Assembly: GCF_014633365.1 (NCBI RefSeq)
Contig: NC_068342.1
Coordinates: 2,032,622 to 2,096,621, forward strand
From: Diospyros lotus
Lineage: Eukaryota; Streptophyta; Magnoliopsida; Ericales; Ebenaceae
Reading direction: 5' to 3'
Length of the DNA stretch: 64,000 nucleotides
Position numbers and translations under genes: made by a program. Positions 58,959 through 64,000 of the stretch are shown here, piece by piece (the first letter of the stretch is position 1; the number at the start of each line of letters is the position of its first letter). Below the pieces are notes generated by a model, which saw only the letters and a list, made by a program, of their open reading frames with translations, searched no databases and had not been told where the DNA came from.

Positions 58959-59939
58959 TTACTCAATAATTCAATATTGAACAAGAAAAAAAAACACAAA
59001 CTCAAAGACTTCTCAAATTATAAAAGGGTTTCATTCCCCAAATTTGTCGAATCATTCTTATATTTATAAAAATAATTATTAAGAGAAATAGGGAAAGGAA
59101 TACATAACATAGAAATAGAAATAGAAATAGAACAGCCATAATTCACAACAAGAATATAGAATTTCACTCCCGAACCCTAGCATTTGCCATGGCCATCGAT
59201 TTTTTCCTTCTATTTATTTGACCTCATCTTCTATGAAAAATCTAAACTTAGGAGTTCAGGTGTTTTATGTGTAATGAACGTCTACTTTTTTGAAATGCAT
59301 CTTTATCGCATAGTACCGACGGCCAATTCAATTGGTTGTTAGGATTTGAGAAAAAAAAATGGCTATGATATGGTTGTGTTATAGTAGTATATACATGAGA
59401 GAGTATTTTGAAAAAAAATATTAATTGCAAAGACTAATTTAGTGATGGTGTGAATAGCAATTATGAAAAGTTGTTGTAGAGAGAGAAGGCATGGCTGAAT
59501 TTATCGAATTTTCCCAAAAAAAATATGTTCAGAATGTGTAAGATGACCATTTTGTCCTTGCCCTTATTTTAAGTATTAAATATATGTATTTAAGTTTAGT
59601 GGACTGCTAATGATTCTCTTAACAAAATATTATAAGAAAGATGTCATTATTAGTGGGAGGAGTCCACCGTCCACGAAGGGCCGCTACATTATTTTATCCT
59701 ATTATTAGTTGTTTAATTTGCAACTTGGCCGGCAAGGTATTTAATTTTTTATGGAATAAATTATATTATCAGTTCTTGACTTTTTATACTTTGTAATAAA
59801 TTAATAATTATATTTTAATTTTAATATATACGTTGACATAAATACCAAAATTACATGAGATTCGTGTTAATTTTAACAATAAGTGATATATTTTTTACTT
59901 TATATCAATATATATTACGCTAGTTTTTGCTAATTATTA

Positions 59940-60179
59940 GAATCATTCTATAAGTATATTATTGTGTACACTTTGAATTACATAATGCATCACAAATAAT
60001 AAAAATATCCCTCACGTCTTATCACCTCGTCTCACTGCGCCTCATTACCTTAGGTGAAGAATATTTTAGTCATGTGTCTCACCGCCTCACTTTATCACCT
60101 TGAGTGAGGGATATTTTAGACATTTTAATATCATTATATAGCCCAAAGTGTACGCACAATGATGTAATAATAGTATTTT
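59940..60179. mobile_element. MITE, ~240 bp
   Basis: It has imperfect inverted ends (AGAATCATTCTATAAGTATA against AGAAAAATACTATTATTACA) with shared GTACACTTTG and central CGCCTCA motifs. The flanking duplication is TAATTATT. The empty site occurs in the other repeat units (near 42650 and 56060). Confidence 0.75.
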
Positions 60180-60732
60180 TCTAATTATTATTATTATTTT
60201 AACAAATTACAGTAACTAATTTATTATTAAGTATCAAGTTAATTCATAAACTAATAGTGTGACTTATCCATTTTTTGTATGATATATTCTAACTAAAAAA
60301 CAATATAAAAATACCTTAACAAAATCAAATGAAAATATTTACGAAAAAGTTAACCACTCTTATTGTTTGTTGATGATAAAATTGTTGTGTTTTGAAATAT
60401 TTTATCAGGTAATTCATTCCACACATTGTCCTAGTTTATTTACAGTATACCTTATTTTTAATTTTAAGACATGGTGCATTTTTTCATCAATCAATAGAAT
60501 TACAACTTATAGAGTGGGCATTCGGTCTGTTCGATAAATATTTAAATTAAAAAAATTAATTTTGTGTCAAAAATTAAATTAAAAAAATTAATTTTGTGTC
60601 AAAAATCAAATCAAATCGACTGAACAAATATAAAAAAATTAAATCGATAAAAAAATAAAAAATAACATCATTTGTGACATTTTGATCGGTTCGATTATTT
60701 CAATTTTACATAACATATATAAAGCATATTTT

Positions 60733-61905
60733 TCTCTCTATATATTAAAAGGGAAAGCAGTCAATTTGCCTAAAATAATGAAATAAAGTTCAAATGATTG
60801 AAATTGTTCTCTCTAATCGCTTTATGTAACAGCTATATTTTTTAATTTTGTCACACATATACTCAAATAAAAAATAAGGATAATTGATTGAATTAGCATA
60901 TACTCGAGTTGATTTTGATGTTATCAATTAAGCATAAACTTCACTTGATTGTGAGAATCATACAGTCGATTGCTTTTTAGAATATAGAAGCTCAATCTCA
61001 ATTCAAGCTAATTCACTTGATTGGGTTACACTATATACTTGATTGTGTAATAACACTTACTTGAATTCTAAATAGTACAATTGATTATTATATATGTTTC
61101 ATTGAAAAATCATAAAAAACATTCAATTGAACAATTTTGATACTCATACATTCATGCTACTACTCGAGTATTGAATATTTGTGGTCGATTGATAAAAAAT
61201 ATATAGAAATATGCTATATGTTCTTCTCAAAGTATTCTTTTACGATATTAAGTCTACTCTATTGGGAGGAATTATATTCGATTGATAGCAAAATCCAATC
61301 GATTGCTATTAAGATATTGGGACCCGTAGTAGCTCATCTATTACTCGATTGAAGGAATCTTTTAATTGCTTTAAGATGCAAGCATAAAGGCTTGACATGT
61401 TTAGTACATTATCTCTGCTCGATTTGTTAAACATTCTACTCGACTGATATCTTAAATACTTGAAATTAATTTGAAAACTCAATTCAATATTTTTATTTGA
61501 AATTAACAAGCTAATGCTCGATTGAATCTTACCAAGGTTGTTTGGATACTAGATTACAGTAAACCCAAATATTTGACTACTCAATTGCTAACATATAGAT
61601 ATTTGAGTGATGATTTGAAAGATGGTTAAAACAATATTTCTTATTGTATTCATTTTAATACTTTGAGAGTTTATACTCGAGTAGATTTGAATCTCTTGAT
61701 TTATTTATAAGGGCTTACTCTATTATTTGATACATTATTACTTAGAGTTCATGTGATTATTATTTAAAGTTTTGCATGAGTATTGTATCATCACAATCAT
61801 CGTCAAAAGATCGTTAATATGTTAACTCAACACATCCATAGCAACTTATAGGGACTTGATAGAAAAACCATATATACTTATATGCATTGCACGGCCTATA
61901 TGTTT
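60733..61905 (+). mobile_element. Probable Helitron-related insertion
   Basis: The start TCTCTATATATTAAAAGGG and the near-end ATGCATTGCACGGCCTA resemble Helitron termini, but the expected CTRR end is not clean (CTAT). The interior is non-coding and rich in variants of ACTCGATTGA. Family assignment is tentative. Confidence 0.5.
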
Positions 61906-62466
61906 TTTCGTGAACTTCAAAAATTCTTGCATGAATATTAAGTTTTGACACTTTGTATGATACCCAATATTAATTGTTATATTCTCACCGACTATTATTT
62001 GTTGATCAATAATCACAATATAATAAATAATCATCAATAAATATTTAGATATCAATTTTGAGTGTAACAAAAAATAGCGTTTGAATATATAGTAGGGGTA
62101 ATTAATGTATTTTATTAAAAATGAAACCAAATTGTACTTATGGGGATAAATATTGGTTCAATAAAATATACAATACATTTAATAGGGATAAGGGTGTTCA
62201 AATTTTAGTTTGAATAAAAAAAATTAAACTAAAAAATTAGATCTGATCCAAAACCAATAAGTTTAGTCGGTCTTTGATCTGAAAATTTTAAAATATCAAT
62301 CTTCAATCTAGTCCGTTCCAATTTTGACTTTAAACCAAAAACCAAACAATACAATAGTATGTACAGTGTTATATACATTGTAGTATACTTACAACAATAT
62401 ATATATACATTCAATACACAACATGTATGATGCATATACTACAATAGTATATATATTGTAGATGTA
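61906..62466. other. Junction region, right edge of the macro-repeat array
   Basis: No gene. From about 62137 it matches the left flank sequence at 29745-29955. Confidence 0.5.
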
Positions 62467-62800
62467 GGGGTATATCACATCAAATGTTACAAAATTTTAG
62501 TGTTTTTTGTAATTTGATCACTAAACTTTAATTCTTTGCAAAGTGATCACAAATCTTTAAAATATTTTACAATATGGTCACTAAAGTGATTTTTTGACAA
62601 TTTCTCGCCAAAATTGCTGATGTGGCAATGATCACATTATCGTCATGTCAGCAATTTCGACTATGAACCATCAAAAAATCACTTTAGTGACCACATTGTA
62701 AAACATTTTAAAGTTTTGTTATCACTTTGCAAACAATTAAAGTTTAGTGATCAAATTACAAAAAACACTAAAGTTTTGTGACCTTTAGTGTGATTTACCC
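62467..62800. mobile_element. Mutator-type MITE with long inverted repeats, ~334 bp
   Basis: About 130-bp arms (for example AAGTTTAGTGATCAAATTAC and its inverse) meet at a short centre. The flanks GTAGATGTA (62458-62466) and ATAGATGTA (62801-62809) are a 9-bp duplication with one mismatch. Confidence 0.85.
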
Positions 62801-62924
62801 ATAGATGTAATATATGCAAACTACATTGATTCCATTCGATCTGGTTCTGCCTTTTTTCAATCCCGTATTTGATTTGAATTTGCCGTCAATTCCAATTTTG
62901 GTCAAGTTTGATTTGGTCTAAAAT

Positions 62925-63460
62925 TGGTTTTAGATTAAGGGAACACCCTTAAGTACGATGTGCATCTAAACTGGATAAAATTGAAAATCTTTTAATTTTA
63001 ATACTAAAGACTTGATCGTTACTTGACGAATTGGATTGTCATGATTTGGTTTGATTCAATCTAGTACAAATCGATCCAATAAATTAATTTTATTTTTATT
63101 TAATATGAATTTAAAATATACATATACACACACATTAATATATACTCGAACCCGAGCAACTTTAATAATAATTTAATATTTACTTTTAATTCAAACGAAA
63201 TAATTCAATTTCAAATATATATATATATATATATTTCTAGTCCATACCTAATACTGGGCTACTATGTAAAAAAATTATGTTTATAATGTGCAAGATGACC
63301 ATTTTGTTCTCACTCCTTTTTTTTTAAGTATTAAATATATATATTTAAATTTAGTGGACTGCTAATGATTCTCTTTAACAAAATATTATAAGAAAGATGT
63401 CATTACCAGTGGAGTGGACAGAGTCCACGAAGGGCCGCTGCTTTATCTTATTATTAGTAT
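62925..63460. repeat. Macro-repeat unit 5, truncated
   Basis: It starts with the diverged anchor (AAGGGAACACCC near 62937), runs through TTACTTGACGAATTGGATTG, then jumps to the GTGCAAGATGACCATTTTGT and GACTGCTAATGATTCTCT blocks before ending near 63460. An internal deletion of more than 1 kb is implied. Confidence 0.7.
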
Positions 63461-64000
63461 ATTATAAGTATTAAATATTATAATATGTTATTTTGTAAAC
63501 TATTCGGGCTTATTTGTCTTTTGACGAAACCCAGTGGGGAGCCACGTTTTGGCGCCCCAGCTGGCTTTTTTATTTTTTTTATTTTTTATATATATTAGTA
63601 TGAATGATTATGATTTATCATTTTCCTTCGATCCGCCGCTGACGAAACCGAAGGGGCATGAGTATGATTTATCATTTTCCGGCTTGCACTTAGTCTTGAA
63701 GAATGAATGGTCAACGGCTTCAAAGTCTTGGGAGCATCTCTGAGAAGAGAACAATGGAGAGCTCTTGAAGGACTGTTCTCCGTAAAAGGTACGCAGCCCG
63801 ATCGATCTTCTAGTACACTAGCATCTCTTACTTTATAGAGCGAACGGTTCTGTATTGAAGTTACCTTTCTTCTTGCTGTGGATTTTTGTAGTGATCTTGG
63901 GCGAGTTGCCCAGCTTCTGTTTGGGAGCATCTTTGAGAAGAGAACGAAGGAGAGCTCTTGAAGGACTGTTCTCATTAAAAGGTACGCAGCTCGATCGATC
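63461..64000. other. Window end: direct repeats, possible 5' region of a gene
   Basis: A ~80-bp segment at about 63728-63808 recurs at about 63920-64000 (GGGAGCATCT...CTCTTGAAGGACTGTTCTC...AAAAGGTACGCAG). Each copy ends in AAAAG|GTACGC, which could be a splice donor. A shorter duplicated ATGATTTATCATTTTCC pair lies at about 63609 and 63665, inside a 69-codon frame (63534-63743) of unknown identity. I do not recognise a product. Confidence 0.4.

Larger units (their letters stand above)
57086..62136. repeat. Macro-repeat unit 4 with several insertions
   Basis: It carries the Helitron (58032-58958), a MITE (59940-60179) and a second Helitron-like insertion (60733-~61905). The remainder is colinear with the other units up to about 60720, where the array's right edge is disturbed. 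Confidence 0.7.

Noticed and set aside
59170..59182. Telomere-like CCCTAA motifs in the macro-repeat units (also near 55317)
   Set aside because: Single isolated motifs, not tandem telomeric repeats.

Overview
This is eudicot nuclear DNA. It contains plant-type NB-LRR (NLR) sequence, FAR1-related and DRP2 dynamin exons with GT-AG splice sites, a DUF569 domain, and dense plant transposons (Copia, Gypsy, hAT, Mutator-like, Helitron, SINE). There are no rRNA genes, bacterial operons or CRISPR arrays. I cannot name the species.

Left part (1-28.5 kb): a locus present in two tandem copies. Copy A is about 66-7573 and copy B about 17548-28486. Each copy carries, in order: (i) the 3' terminal exon of a FAR1-RELATED SEQUENCE (FRS10/11-type) gene on +; (ii) a decayed canonical NLR on +; (iii) a convergent minus-strand NLR gene. 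In copy B the minus-strand gene looks intact. Four coding exons (28418-27919, 27197-26927, 25646-25572, 25314-21950) join in phase into one 1402-codon frame: an N-terminal DUF569 (actin-cross-linking-like) domain, the C-terminal domain usual in DUF569 proteins, a long linker, an NB-ARC with degenerate nucleotide-binding motifs, and an LRR. This predicted NLR with an integrated DUF569 domain is the most interesting item here. Copy A lost its 5' exon and promoter and, through a ~4.46 kb deletion, everything between DUF569 and the LRR; it also has a nonsense codon, a 1-bp frameshift and an inserted in-frame stop. Transposons unique to one copy (two solo LTRs in A; a MITE and a SINE in B) postdate the duplication; an hAT element shared by both predates it.

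Between the copies (7.6-16.9 kb): a three-exon DRP2 (dynamin) fragment on minus with intact splice sites, then a decayed Copia element whose reverse transcriptase is interrupted by a 1.86 kb Gypsy-type solo LTR with a perfect GATAT target duplication.

Right part (28.5-64 kb): no recognisable host gene. An AT-rich ~2.7-2.9 kb sequence is repeated head-to-tail about four times from ~29.7 to ~63.5 kb and has been split by younger insertions. These are a 7.96 kb LTR element with two 2666-bp LTRs and only 2.6 kb of non-coding interior (LARD-like); a 10.5 kb Mutator-like element with ~330-bp inverted termini, itself holding two solo LTRs of the same family; a Helitron; and several MITEs. The last 450 bases contain short direct repeats that may belong to a gene starting beyond the window.

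Boundaries were read by eye against paralogous copies and target-site duplications; exon ends are good to a base or two, fuzzy repeat edges to tens of bases.
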